Below are positions 1-9,964 of a stretch of 64,000 nt of DNA, in pieces (the first letter of the stretch is position 1; every line of letters starts with the position of its first letter). The position numbers and the translations under genes are program-made. The notes beneath the pieces were generated by a model that saw only the letters and a list, made by a program, of their open reading frames with translations, ran no database searches and had not been told where the DNA came from. Source of the stretch: Tenebrio molitor (Eukaryota > Arthropoda > Insecta > Coleoptera > Tenebrionidae); contig NC_091048.1 in assembly GCF_963966145.1 (NCBI RefSeq), positions 12,090,001-12,154,000 on the forward strand. Direction: 5' to 3'.

Positions 1-1
1 T

Positions 2-192
2 AAACCAAAAAAACAAATTCAAACTGATTCCTCCGATGACAACAACGAAGATGCTGAATGCTTGTATTGTCACTACTTATGGTCACAATCTGAGGAAGGG
101 TGGAACGATGCAATAGCTGGGCACACTGTTCATGTGCAGGGGTAGAAGACGAGGATGATAAGGCTACGCACGTGTGTTCCCTCTGTGCTTAA
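2..192 (+). pseudogene. pogo/Tigger-like transposase, C-terminal end
   Basis: The window opens inside an open frame (frame of base 2) reading acidic residues and then the first cysteines of a small zinc-binding tail (ECLYCHYLW, about base 56 on). After the tryptophan near base 103 one base is missing. The next frame continues with RCNSWAHCSCAG and ends CSLCA plus a TAA stop at 190-192. A Cys-rich tail with WAHxxCAG is the usual C-terminus of insect pogo-type DDE transposases. Seen: cysteine spacing, frameshift, stop. Inferred: the body of the gene lies off the left edge. It is broken by a single-base deletion and has no start in the window. Confidence 0.6.
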
Positions 193-961
193 ATTTGTAT
201 TTTTATATTTTATTATTTTATGTTTCTCTATTTTTATTGATTGTTTCCTTTTTAATAAAGTCAGTTAATAAATATATTGATAATATGAGCTACCTACAAT
301 ATCTTTTCGTCATAATCTGTGTTTTCCTCCAATACCCTGCCTTATCTCCCATGTACCCCACACTGCCCCTTTAGATACCCCACTTTACCCCATGTGAGGA
401 GACATAGCGGGGCAAATAGACTCTTACAATAAATACAAAATTACACCTAATTTAGTGATTGCTCAAGAATAATTGTTATTACTTATTACATAATGCTTAA
501 TAAGATTTCAAGCAATCAAATAAAGCCGAAGAGACAGCTTGATAATATCATTATCGCACCTCAAATCGCTGATAAGTCTTAGATACCCCACTATGCCCCC
601 CTTTCCCGTACCAATTGTGAAGTTTTTTACAAATATTACCCAAAATTAAGAAAAAACCCGTAACAAAACCGGTAATATTACCCAAACAACAATTACCAGT
701 ATTTTTACAACACTGCTGATTAGTATTGCGACATGTGCTGTTTCTTCAAAAATATGTACATTACTAAAACATAATCATTTCCTTGATCTGCTTAACATTC
801 CATCCTATAGGCAATTTTAGGAGATACCGTATAGTGGAGTTAATTAAGACTTGGAGGGCTATTTGCGACAACATATAAAAAATTATGTCCCAGTGTCCAC
901 AGAGGAGATATATAATTTTTTCTTCGATGTAGTTGCACACTAAAAATACATACTCCATTAT
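193..961. other. non-coding, probable 3' flank of the pogo element
   Basis: AT-rich stretch with no credible gene. C-rich runs of the type TACCCCAC near 305-400 and again near 580-605 look like the degenerate ends of the same DNA transposon, but I could not pair them with a left terminus because that lies outside the window. Confidence 0.35.
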
Positions 962-963
962 TA

Positions 964-1197
964 CAGTTGGTTGCAAAAAAAAACGGGAAACGCAAATTTT
1001 CCTAATGTAAATTGGGTTTTGTCCATTTGTCAATTAATTGTCTAGTTGACAATACCTGTCAAATAATTTTTAAAAATATCATTGAATTTTGACCACAATT
1101 CTAACCTATCTCTCGTAAGAAGGTTTCACACTATGAAAAAATTGTAAAAATGTGTCAATTTTATTCTAACAGTTCCCGTTTTTTTTGCAACCAACTG
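964..1197. mobile_element. MITE with CAGTTGGTTGC ends (TA target)
   Basis: A 234-bp element whose first about 26 bases (CAGTTGGTTGCAAAAA...ACGGGAA) reappear inverted at its right end (TTCCCG...GCAACCAACTG). It is flanked on both sides by TA (962-963 and 1198-1199). CAGT-type ends and a TA duplication are the signature of the Tc1/mariner superfamily. It is non-coding, so it must have moved in trans. Confidence 0.85.
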
Positions 1198-1211
1198 TAC
1201 ACTTATCAAAA

Positions 1212-1426
1212 TAAACTCGGTACAGGTTGCAAAGACACACTTGTCATTTGCAACAGCGCTTTTATGGCATTAGTCATTTGAAATTACTTTAAAACTGTAC
1301 TTATATGGAAAATATTCAACCCAAACTATGATTTTCTGGTCCCTTTATGCCTTTATTTGGTTCAGAAATATGAAAAAAATGCTGTTGCAAATGACAAGTG
1401 TGTCTTTGCAACCTGTACCGAGTTTA
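1212..1426. mobile_element. foldback MITE with perfect 46-bp inverted repeats
   Basis: Bases 1212-1257 and 1381-1426 are exact reverse complements (46 bp, no mismatch by eye), separated by a 123-bp AT-rich centre. The outermost TA on each side would be the target duplication, giving 44-bp terminal repeats. The perfect arms suggest a recent copy. No coding capacity. It sits 15 bp downstream of the MITE at 964-1197 and belongs to another family with a similar CAGGTTGCAAA core. Confidence 0.8.
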
Positions 1427-1432
1427 GTTATT

Positions 1433-1525
1433 TTTGTATTAAATGATTGTTTTGTTGGCGCGACAAAAAACTCATTCTCATGCGGATGCGCCAACAAAAA
1501 AATCGTTTTGCGCACGAAATACAAA
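1433..1525. repeat. long hairpin upstream of the first YR gene
   Basis: Left arm 1433-1462 (TTTGTATT...TTGTTGGCGC) pairs with right arm about 1488-1525 (GCGCCAACAAAA...AATACAAA) with small bulges. It ends 172 bp before the start codon of the tyrosine recombinase at 1698. Unlike most other hairpins in the window its tip is not a GNA triloop. Confidence 0.65.
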
Positions 1526-1697
1526 CACTATTTTTTCTACAACCGTCAAAAAAAGAATTTGATTTTTGAAGGTAAATTAGATGAAGAAAATCAAAGTATC
1601 AAGTATTGTGACACGTCATTGTTACTCAGGAAACGCGCAAATGTTTGAAAAAAAACTGACAGTTGATTGAGAATTTTAAAATTTCACTATTTTCTTC

Positions 1698-1799
1698 ATG
1701 GACTGTGACTGTACTAGTGAGAGTGAGACTCTGCCTGAAGTAATAGAGGCGGCAAATGTTGCAATTTTAAAACTATTACCTACCAAATCAAAAGCGTGC
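1698..1799 (+). pseudogene. Crypton-like tyrosine recombinase, N-terminal part (copy 1)
   Basis: ATG at 1698 opens an acidic N-terminus leading into LLPTKSKAC, the same leader that in other copies of this window reads LLPTKSREVYE or AIPNKSRAKY. The frame is cut at about 1800 by a LINE fragment and resumes at about 2952, so 1698-1799 and 2952-3992 are one gene. The leader is expected to feed the SAM-like core-binding domain of a tyrosine recombinase. A few codons of the domain are missing at the junction. Family assignment rests on the catalytic part downstream. Confidence 0.7.
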
Positions 1800-1800
1800 T

Positions 1801-2870
1801 CTGTGCTCTTCAATCTCTGCATAAAAACGAGAAATTTAGAAAATTTCAAAAATTCTGCCTACTCATAAAGCTAAAGATCAAAGTATGATAGAAAACTACA
1901 GACCAATCTCAATAATAAATAATTTTGCTAAGATTTTTGAGTCTCTGATCTTCGACCAATTATTGTAAAGGGTGTTTTTTTAAATTTGGCGTCGAAGTAG
2001 GCGTTGGAGAGTCGATTGAGATCGCACCACTCGTGTAAAGCGTAAGATTTAAACAGCTGATCCGTGATCCGGAGCCTATATAGTGCGTTCACAATCGACA
2101 GTTCAACGCCTACTTCGACGCCAAATTTAAAAAAACACCCGTTATTTTGCACTTTCTAAATTAATATCACCCAGTCAACATAGATTCATGCGTGGTAGAT
2201 CCACAACTACCAATCTTTTCTGCGCTACACAACTCATACCTGACTCTATCGATAAGGGTTTCCAAACTGATGTAGTATATCTTGACTTTTCAAAGGCAGT
2301 TGACTCCCTGGATCATAACATTTTAATCCTAAAGCTTCAGTGTGTCGGTGCTTCTCCTATGTTGGTGAAGTTTTTCTGTTCCTACCTGCAAGGTAGAAAG
2401 CAGTACGTCCATTGTTATGGGTATGACTCAGCGTCTATAAATGTCACTTCGGGTGTACTACAGGCCTCTGTTTTGGGTTTTTATTAATGATATTGGTGAC
2501 AAACTAACTGTACCTTTTTCTTGTTTGCCGATGATGCCAAGTTGTTGAAACAAATTAGCGAATGGCCTGACTGTGTTACGCTACAGGCAAACTTGGACGA
2601 AATAATGAACTGGTGTACAAGAAACAAGCTCAGTCTCAACATGAACAAATGTCAAGTGATGTCTTTTTCTTTGAAAAAGGAAAATATCAGATTCGATTAC
2701 ACCTTAAGTTTGAATCTCTTGAACAGGTCAGAAACAGTAAAGGATCTTGGTGTAATTTTTGACCGTAAGTTATCGTTTACAAGCCATATTGATCATGTGG
2801 TGTCTGATTCTATGAAGCTGGGTTTTTTGATTCGAAACTCTGGCTGTTTTGTAGCGCTTGAAAAATCATA
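1801..2870 (+). pseudogene. jockey-like LINE reverse transcriptase fragment
   Basis: A 5'- and 3'-truncated piece of non-LTR reverse transcriptase inserted in YR copy 1. Visible blocks in order: LFNLCIK, NYRPISIINNFAKIFE, then (past a MITE) QHRFMRGRSTTTN, DFSKAVDSLDH, the catalytic FADDAKL near 2523, NKLSLNMNKCQ and KDLGVIFDRKLSF. The right part is out of frame with the left, near 2485. It resembles the LINE at 31660-34898 but is clearly older. The sequence stops at FVALEK and runs into a mariner-type terminus. Confidence 0.85.
1968..2142. mobile_element. MITE inserted in the LINE fragment (TA target)
   Basis: A 175-bp non-coding element with about 37-bp inverted ends (GGGTGTTTTTTTAAATTTGG... 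and its complement), flanked by TA at 1966-1967 and 2143-2144. Removing the element and one TA rejoins the reverse transcriptase codons in frame (Q-L-L followed by Y-F-A), so the target duplication and ends are well supported. Tc1/mariner-type by target choice. Confidence 0.9.
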
Positions 2871-2951
2871 TCTTTGATTTTTTTGTTCATTGAAATCGGG
2901 TAATAAATAAAAAAGTTATGGCTTGAGGCGTTTTTCATCAAACACCCTGTA
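2871..2951. repeat. mariner-type terminal sequence ending CACCCTGTA
   Basis: AT-rich stretch ending AAACACCCTGTA directly before YR copy 1 resumes. ACAGGGTG ends recur at 6631, 24139 and 53608 (inverted), so this is probably one end of a Tc1/mariner-like family. The matching opposite end was not found here. Confidence 0.4.
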
Positions 2952-3992
2952 TTCAATTTCGTGAATGGTGTGGAATGAAGAATGTGGTAAAGACATCTGA
3001 GAAAGTGCTTTTAGCCTATTTGGAAGAAAAATCGTCAAAAATAAAACCACCAACACTTTGGTCTTCATATTCAATGCTTAAACCAACGCTGAATGTAAAG
3101 GAAAACATCGATGTCCGAAAATTTCCAAAATTGGTGATCTCAAAAACGAATCAGTTGATTTATCGAGGGAAGAAATCGAAAGTTCTAACAAGAGAAGATA
3201 TAACTAAATTTATAGAAGAAGCCGACGACAAAACATATTTATTTAATCTGTTGCAGGTGATGTTCATTTTGGGCATAAGTGGCGCTTGTCGCCGAGAAGA
3301 GTTAGAAAAATTGACAATCGATGATATAGAAAATGCAGGCTCTGTATTGATTGTAAAAATCTTCGACACAAAAACTCACTCTGAACGTACTTTTACTGTT
3401 TCAAATGAACAATATATTGAGATATATCGAAAGTACAGAGCTTTACGGCCGTCCCATGCTTCGTCGATTATTTTTAAAATATAATAATGGCAAGTGTGTT
3501 AATCAACATGTTGGAATTAATAAAATTTTAGAAATTCCAAGTCTGATTGCAAAATGGCTAGGAAAAGAATTTTTTGAGGGGTACACGGGCCATTGTTTTA
3601 GGCGAACATCTGCCACTCTTTTGGTCAATGCAAGAGGTAATATGACGTCTTTCAAGCGCCATGGAGGGTGGAAGGCTACTGCCATAGCCGAGAGTTATAT
3701 AGAAGAGAAGAAGAACAAAATTGACATTTCGAATAAAATTTCAAATTGTCAACCGTCCAATTCGCAAGGGGGACAAGCTATTTCCAACTGTCAACCGTCC
3801 ACTTCCCATGAGAGTATGGCTGACGAAATTTCTGACTATCGACTCTGTACTTCTGGAGAGACGAAAGATTCCTGCGACGAGGTGTGCGAGAAAACCTTGG
3901 GCAACAATTCATCAGTAAAGTCTTCCTCGGGAATTAATGTGGGGAATAATTGTTCCAATTGTACAATTAATTTTTATTTCAATCATAAGTAA
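2952..3992 (+). pseudogene. Crypton-like tyrosine recombinase, catalytic part (copy 1)
   Basis: Continues copy 1 with a core-binding domain (FREWCGMKN, LLAYLEE, TLWSSYSML), then the catalytic domain: first arginine in GACRREEL (about 3286-3310), the HxxR motif in TGHCFRRTSA (about 3586-3610), a HGGW box and the likely nucleophile tyrosine in ESYIEE (about 3690-3705). A frameshift near 3470 separates the arginine half from the HxxR half. After the nucleophile comes a Ser/Asn-rich tail with an imperfect repeat of NCQPSNS/NCQPSTS. It ends with CTINFYFNHK and a TAA at 3990. R-HxxR-H/W-Y is the tyrosine-recombinase signature; in animals such stand-alone genes are Crypton-type elements. Confidence 0.8.
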
Positions 3993-4551
3993 TGCTTTGT
4001 TAAAATATATGACACGTCTCGATGTCAAAGATTGCAATAAATATCAAACCCGTTTAGATCTAGACCAGCGATTTATGTAGCTACACATCTCGCTCCTCTC
4101 TCACTAGACAGGATTATTCACGTAAGATGACGGGCCTGACCAGGTAAAAACGAAACCCAAAAGACAATTCACAAAGCAATCTCGATTCGTGTGTAAATTG
4201 GGCTTTTTTTGATATGAGTGGGTCAGATTAAAACGCGAGTGAAACGAGCGTTTTAAAGGCCCACGAGTGCCAAAAAGGTCCAATTAACACAAGAACGAGT
4301 TGAATACAACGTTTTTTTGTTCGACGACCCCCTTAAAGGCTTCAAGTCGCTTAAAATCTTTAAAATTAACTTGACGTTTCGTTTTGACAAGTTGTCACAT
4401 TTATCAAAATCCGTTCACATAGGAGAAAATTCTCAAATTCTGACAGTGTCGAACAAAAAACATTTTTATTGAATTTACATTGATATTGTAATTTTGTCAT
4501 AAGAGTTATGAAACTATCAAAGCGGAAAATTGCTGCAAGTATGATTATTGA

Positions 4552-4749
4552 TTATTATAGGTATATTCTTCGGTTGACGTCGCAAATATCTCCACCATCT
4601 CGACCAAAGCATCCCTTTTTTTAATTCTATCCCTGTAGACTTCATCTTCTACGTTCCACAGTACAGGCTTATTGTGGTATAAGTCAATTGGTTCGTCTAT
4701 TTGTGTTTTTAGCCACTCTTTTTTTTCACTCGTTTCAGATAAATAATAT
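4552..4749 (-). pseudogene. MADF-like domain remnant
   Basis: On the minus strand an open frame reads EKKEWLKTQIDEPIDLYHNK followed by PVLWNVEDEVYRDRIKKRDA. The pattern YxNKPVLWxV...Y.dR.KK.DAL is that of MADF/Myb-SANT-like DNA-binding domains. No start codon or complete domain is present, and a stop lies upstream. It is divergently arranged to the Myb/SANT remnant at 5048, with about 300 bp between them. Likely a leftover accessory protein of a Harbinger-type element. Confidence 0.55.
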
Positions 4750-5047
4750 ACAATAGCAACAATGAAAATAAAAATGATTCACAAATTGCAGTGAAATGCA
4801 CTCAGTACTTATTGCTCGACAGTCGACACAAAAGTAGACCGCTAATCAACTTTAAGAACTTATCGCCGATATTCATGTGTCTGCAAAAAATACCCGTTTC
4901 CACCTATACCTCTAGAAGTGTCGGTAGATATTGCAGACATACGCCACAAATGTACCGGACAGAAATTCTATCCCGTTTACATTAAGCTATAGCTACTGTC
5001 CGACATAAATATCATACAATAAGTGTCAGATGTAAACCTAGCATTAC

Positions 5048-5513
5048 ATGCAAGTAAGTGGAAGAATAAAAACATTGCTACATAATTACAGGAAAGTAAA
5101 AGATCACAATAGCAATACAGGTAACAACAGAAAGACATGTAAATTTTTTAATGAAATTGAAGACCTATTGGGGGATCGGCCAAATGTGACTTCTATAGCT
5201 CCCTGCTCAAATCGGAATCCAAACCGCGTCATTGTTAAGCTCGGCTGCATCTACGGATTCACAAGCGGGTACATCCACAGTTTCACAAACGAGTACATCC
5301 ACAGAAGACGCTCCAGAAAACAGTTCAGTTAGAAAAATGAGGGTACGAGGTAAAGGTGGACAATCAAAGAAGGCAGCAACAATGGCTTAGCTGACTCCCT
5401 ATGAAGAACGTAAAGCACAGAAAGAAATAAACAGACTTCGAGAATTACGACTGCAACACAATGAAAATACTCAATTGTAGCGTGAATTAATTAATATGTT
5501 AAAACCAAAATGA
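5048..5513 (+). pseudogene. Myb/SANT-like (trihelix) DNA-binding protein remnant
   Basis: Reads LLHNYRKVKDHNSNTGNNRK then TCKFFNEIEDLLGDRPNV, the typical KDHNxxxGxxRKTxKFxxExxxxLGxRP block of Myb/SANT-like proteins that accompany Harbinger transposases. Around 5200-5260 the frame shifts. The continuing frame reads a Ser/Thr stretch, a basic KMRVRGKGGQSKK patch, and a coiled-coil-like YEERKAQKEINRLRELRLQ tail. In-frame stops at about 5389 and 5478 make it a pseudogene. The ATG at 5048 is simply the first available start. Confidence 0.65.
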
Positions 5514-5987
5514 GATAAAATTATTCACTTATGGTTTAGTGGCAATGACTACATTGCTTTGTTCTTGTTTTTTAAATGTTGCCAAAAATTAGTAACTAAT
5601 TTAGTAAAAAATCGTTTTTTGTTCAACACTGTCAGAATTTGAGAATTTTCTCCTGTGTGGAGGGATTTTAATAAATGTCACAACTTGTAAAAACGAAACG
5701 TCAAGCTAATTTTAAAGATTTTAAGCGATTTGGAGCCTTTAAGGGGCTCGTCGAACAAAAAAACGTATTCAACTCGTTCGTGTGTAAATTGGGCCTTTTT
5801 TGGGACTCATGGGCATTTAAAACGCTCGTTTTACTCGCGTTTTAAAGTGGCCCACTCATGCCAAAAAAGACCCAATTTACACACAAACTCGTGAAATAAA
5901 CTACTATTTTTAGGTTTAAGCATGAAGCTTATTTTGTACTTAATACTTTTCAATAAAATATTTTGAAATTATAATATTAATTGTACA

Positions 5988-6215
5988 TTATCTATCCTGC
6001 CTTCCATTTGCCAAATAGTCAAATCCTACATTAGGTATGTTTAGCACTTCTTCATTCTTATTTTCTCGAATATATTCTTTAACGTCTGCATCATGTTGAA
6101 GACATTTGTTGTGCAATACACAGCAGGCAATTGTTTGATTTATATGTGTGTTCAATCGAATGCATCATCAAATGTAGGTCAGTATTTATGTTAGCAGCAA
6201 GTCTTTGCCTGCAAA
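5988..6215 (-). pseudogene. PIF/Harbinger transposase C-terminal fragment
   Basis: Minus strand: RQRLAANINTDLHLMMHSI, then after a frame change TIACCVLHNKCLQHDADVKE and a C-terminus ending GFDYLANGRQDR before a stop at 5988-5990. ACCVLHNxC is the conserved block near the end of Harbinger DDE_Tnp_4 transposases. The catalytic DDE residues are not present. It lies 95 bp outside the 290-bp-TIR element and may be the remains of its autonomous partner. Confidence 0.65.
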
Positions 6216-6629
6216 ATATAATAGGTGTAACAATTACCTTAAACGTAACTCCAAAAACGGTATTGGAATTGCACTTTTCCACGATAAAACTTCAACATAT
6301 TGTCTAGAACGTAAATAATTCCTCATTACTAAAACATTACCGTGAGTTTAATCCGATCTCTTTCAATTTCCATCAGGTTAACGAACAATTATTATTACTA
6401 GCGAGTTGAGTTGAATAAGGTTAGGTTGAATAAGACCGCTGTCATAATTAGGATTTTTAGATGCTGCTGGAATCGAGCAAAGAAACGGCAAATGAAGGCG
6501 GAGTCTCTCTAAACTTCTGGCAGCAACTTCTCCTCTTGAAAGAGGTGCAAAAAAACGCACCCTTGATCCAGTCACGATCTAGACATAATTACGTGTAACA
6601 CTCCTGGTATTCTTCGACACAATATTTAT

Positions 6630-6845
6630 ACAGGGTGTAATCGAAATGCACGGAATAATTTTAACCGCGAGCTACTGGCTTCATGTAGTACTCGGAAAAA
6701 ATATTTAAAAAATTCTGTCAAAAAATAAATTGACATTTAATTTTTGAGATACAATTTTTTATAGTTGCTTTTAGTCTTCTACGTTGTCCCATAACATCGT
6801 AGGTAAAATTTCGGCACATTTTTAAAATACACCCATGTATATCAT
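6630..6845. repeat. dispersed repeat with TACAGGGTGT end (copy 1)
   Basis: Starts TACAGGGTGTAATCG. An inverted copy lies at about 53400-53608: shared stretches include the terminal TACAGGGTGT, the segment GAGCTACTGGCTTCATGTAG, and the region around the polypyrimidine tract and GTAGGTAAAATTT. Probably a Tc1/mariner-type non-autonomous element. Confidence 0.6.
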
Positions 6846-6879
6846 ATTTTATAAAATGTACGCCAATGTGGTACTAGCT

Positions 6880-7330
6880 TTTACCCGCGGCTTCGCCCGC
6901 AAATTTTTTACTTGAAAATACAATCGGCAACGTCGTGTAAATATCATGCGTTCAAATGAAAACCTTGTCTGAGAAGACGTTGAAATGAGTAAACCTTTTG
7001 GGACAGTGTAATGTTTGAATTTCCCGCTGTTTGACACGAATGGCATTTGTTTATGTTTAATCCGCACATAATTGAACATGTTTGTTTTTAACAAAGGGTG
7101 CTCTTGGATATTTGCTTCGTGAATAGGAATCGTTAGTTATTCTATTTTTAATTTAAAACATTGTAAAGAAGAAAAAACAGAAAGATTTTTGTGTTTATAA
7201 ATTTTAAGTTAGCTGTCAATATGCTCTAATTACAACTGTCAATGTATATTTAAAAAAGCAAAACAATTGACAGTTTTCAACGCCTTCCCAGCCCAGGATT
7301 TAATTTGAACGCCTGCTACATTCGGCGTTT
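6880..7330. repeat. dispersed repeat; part shared inverted with 21617-21850
   Basis: Begins with ACCCGCGGCTTCGCCCGC (6883-6900), a GC-rich motif that recurs in insect interspersed repeats and that folds on a GCGAAGC core. From about 7060 to 7325 the sequence matches, in reverse complement, 21617-21850: shared pieces are CATAATTGAACATGTTTG, TTAAGTTAGCTGTCAA and CGCCTTCCCAGCCCAGGAT. The family was not identified. Confidence 0.5.
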
Positions 7331-7712
7331 GACATGGGGAAAATAAATTGTGAGGTTTAGGCAATGATCTGGTAGTAGGGTAGATACGCTATAGAAATAG
7401 AGGCATTGAAACTAACGTAAGAGTGGGATAGCCGCTTCCGATCAGCTGGGTTACGGCAAAACATACTGTTTTACCCATTGTGTGTTGTGGCGGGCGAAGG
7501 ATAATTGTGCTTATTTTATTAATTTTATAAGACTTTGTGGTTTAAATTTTGCTTTACAAGATTCTTATTAACTTTACTTTATTTTAATGTTTAATAGTGG
7601 TGTTGTATTTTATCTTAGTTTAATTACTGACAGTCAGTGTGTTACTGACGGACGGTGTTTTCTTAGTTAGTGTTTTGTTGCTGGTGGCCTCTTGACTTTT
7701 TAAATAATTAAA

Positions 7713-7781
7713 ATGGTGATATCTTGTGCAGCCTATGGTTGTACCAACAGACAAAAATGGGTGTTAATATATCTTTTCACA
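7713..7781 (+). pseudogene. orphan THAP-domain first exon
   Basis: ATG at 7713 starts VISCAAYGCTNRQK, the N-terminal C-x4-C half of a C2CH THAP zinc finger. A one-base shift then restores GVNISFHR before a GTAGGT splice donor at about 7781. THAP exon 1 ending with a donor after FHR is usual for P-element-type transposase genes. No second exon was found; the next recognisable sequences are a hairpin and a YR leader. Confidence 0.55.
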
Positions 7782-7898
7782 GGTAGGTATATATGGTTAA
7801 GTTTTAAGTACCTAATATAAGAGTACCTACTACTTATTACTAGACACCGGATAAAAAGTCATAAAAAATAACTTCCTTAAATAAGCATAAAATTTCTT

Positions 7899-8043
7899 AC
7901 AAAATAGTTATTTATGATGTAAGTGTTAAAAGTGAGATTTTATTTTGTAAGTGGGGTAGATTGGGAAACGAGCGCAGCGAGTTGACCAACCCCACGAACA
8001 AAATAAAATCACTTTTAACACGTCCATCATACATCTATTTTGT
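7899..8043. repeat. long hairpin upstream of YR copy 2, GCGCAGC tip
   Basis: Arms ACAAAATAG...GTGTTAAAAGTGA and its complement pair over about 60 bp with few gaps. The centre is AAACGAGCGCAGCGAGTT; GCGCAGC (7972-7978) fits d(GCGNAGC), known to form very stable DNA mini-hairpins. The hairpin ends 181 bp before the ATG at 8225. Confidence 0.75.
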
Positions 8044-8224
8044 ATGCAACTGGTTTGCATTGCATTAAAAAACACAGTCGTATTTTTGATGTTTATTTTA
8101 ATTTCTGCGGCAAAAATCAGGTAGCTAGTCTTGTATTGACATTTTTATTTTATTAGAAACGTCAAAAAAGTTTTCATTACATTTTGTAAAACATTTTCAA
8201 TTCCACATTATTGCATTAGTAAAC

Positions 8225-8332
8225 ATGGAATGTAAAGAAAACGACGTTAACGATGCCGATATCGACGACACATTTCCCGCAGATATTGAAAAAGCGGCAA
8301 ATAGAGCCACTTTAACATTTATAAATAAATAA
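8225..8332 (+). pseudogene. Crypton-like tyrosine recombinase leader (copy 2)
   Basis: A 35-codon frame MECKENDVNDADIDDTFPAD followed by IEKAANRATLTFINK and TAA. It matches the N-terminal leaders of the YR copies at 1698 and 26500 (acidic start, then DIEEAAxxA). Everything after the leader is missing. The next sequence is a hairpin and then YR copy 3, so this looks like a truncated copy beside another. Confidence 0.5.
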
Positions 8333-8364
8333 AAAATAACTAGTGTTAAAAGTTTTTTTTTTAC

Positions 8365-8500
8365 TAGTATATTAAAGAACGAGTTTCGTAAGGCACAATT
8401 TTGTCGCACGCGTCCAAGTTTAAAAAACGAGCCACCGTAGCGGCGAGTTTTGTAATGGACAAGTGCGACAAACGCCTTACGAAACGAGTTCTTTATACTA
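8365..8500. repeat. long hairpin upstream of YR copy 3, CGTAG tip
   Basis: Arms TAGTATA..AAAGAACGAGTTTCGTAAGGC and TTACGAAACGAGTTCTTTATACTA pair, with an inner stem around TGTCGCAC/GTGCGACA. The tip ACGAGCCACCGTAGCGGCGAG contains C-GTA-G (8436-8440), a GNA triloop closed by C-G. It ends 198 bp before the probable ATG of YR copy 3 at 8699. Confidence 0.75.
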
Positions 8501-8698
8501 TTTTTTCTACTTTGCCCTATTATGGCTTAAAAATCAAAATTTTGGAATTTAGGGAGTTTTGTATTATTACATGACGGGTGGTACCTACTGGTAACTTGGA
8601 TCTTTATCATTTTGAATTTGAAACAAATGAAATTCGAAATTGTAAAATTGACAGTTCTCAATATTTAAGTTGTTAATTGTATAAGTTAAGAAAAAAGT

Positions 8699-9964
8699 AT
8701 GGAAAACGATCAAAACTGTACCCCCCTGAGTTACGTGAAGTTGCTGAGCGCACCCTTAGCAACTTACTACCTACAAAATCAAGAGAGGTGTATGAGAAGG
8801 AATTTGCGAACTTTGAAACCTGGTGTCGGGAAAATAAGGTGCAGGGCATATCGGAGAATGTTTTAATTGCCTATTTCGACATCAAAGTAAGACGAAAAAA
8901 TCCTCTACCTTATGGTCGATATATTCTATGTTAAGATCATGCTTAAACATTTACAAAAATGTGGATATATCACGTTACGCAAAATTGCAAGCCTTCTTAA
9001 AAAAAACAAGCAGAGAATTATCAACCAAAAAATCCAAAATTTTGGAAGTCGAAGATATATGTCGCTTCATAGGACACGCGTATAATAAGATGTACCCTAG
9101 CAATGAAGGTAGGTAGTCATTTTCAATTTATATTTATTATTATGAATAAAATAAGTACAGAAACCGTAAGAAGAAAATGTAATTCATAACAGAGTGTATT
9201 ATCAGTTGTTCTTGATAGTTTTTTTTTAGATCGCCTTAATAATAGGATACTGTGGAGCTTGTAGACGTGAAAAGTTAACGATTATGTCCGTAAACGACGT
9301 TGACTTTAAAAGTGATTCAATTCTGGTTTCCATACCTAAAACAAAAACAAATAAACCACGTTTATTTGCAATAACAGACAATAAATGGATTGACTTAATT
9401 AAGACTTACCACAACTTACGACCTAAAAATGTTACTCACAGTCGTTTCTTTTTGACATACAGAAATAGGTACTGCATTAACAGCCCCATTGGGATAAACA
9501 CATTTGGCAAAATGCCAAAAGTCATTGCCACTTTTTTAAAACTACCCAATCCCGAGTTGTTTACAGGGCACTGTTTTCGACGGTCTAGTGCATCCCACCT
9601 AGCAAACCGGGGAGGTGACTTGATAACAATTAAGCGTCATGGGGGCTGGAAGTGCTCAGCTGTGACTGAGGGCTACATCGAACAATCCCTAAAAAAGAAA
9701 GTTGAAGTGGCACAAATTCTTTCATGTGCATCTACCTCAAGAGCTTCACAACCAGGTAATCCTGTGCCTGTGGTTGTTTGCAGTAAAGAGAACACTAAAG
9801 CAACTTCAACCATTGTGGTGTCTGACAATAGGAGTGTTCAGCAAAACTTCAGGTCGAGTGAAACTATCCCTGGCATGCCTGGCATCACAATTAGCAGCCA
9901 TGATTCGTCCACCGTTACCATTAATGTTTATAATAACTCGAGATCTTCAAGTGAACAAAATTAA
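8699..9964 (+). pseudogene. Crypton-like tyrosine recombinase (copy 3), most complete
   Basis: Probable start ATG 8699 (MENDQNCTP). A missing C in the run at 8714-8719 shifts into the frame reading LREVAERTLSNLLPTKSREV and FETWCRENK. Another shift near 8905 leads to STLWSIYSMLR and EVEDICRFIGHAYNK. The frame stops at 9114; a candidate GT...AG interval (9109-9229) precedes IALIIGYCGACRREKL. The catalytic half is one open frame to TAA 9962-9964: R in ACRREKL, HxxR in TGHCFRRSSA (about 9568-9597), RHGGWK, and nucleophile Y in EGYIEQ. The tail is Ser/Thr-rich and ends TVTINVYNN. The GT-AG interval does not keep phase, so it may be an insertion or a decayed intron. Confidence 0.75.

Larger units (their letters stand above)
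4181..5893. mobile_element. 1.7-kb element with 290-bp terminal inverted repeats made of hairpins
   Basis: Bases 4181-4470 and 5604-5893 are inverted copies of each other. Each outer 120 bp is itself a palindrome (4181-4301; 5771-5893), with a nested smaller palindrome AAAACGCGAGTGAAACGAGCG in the left copy. Inside lie a minus-strand MADF-like remnant and a plus-strand Myb/SANT-like remnant, the kind of accessory DNA-binding proteins found with PIF/Harbinger transposases. A Harbinger transposase tail lies just outside to the right. I could not read a clean target duplication. It begins 189 bp after the stop of YR copy 1. Confidence 0.75.

Noticed and set aside
174..374. Hydrophobic 66-residue protein near the left edge
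   Set aside because: Uses a non-ATG start inside the pogo tail and AT-rich 3' flank; composition-driven.
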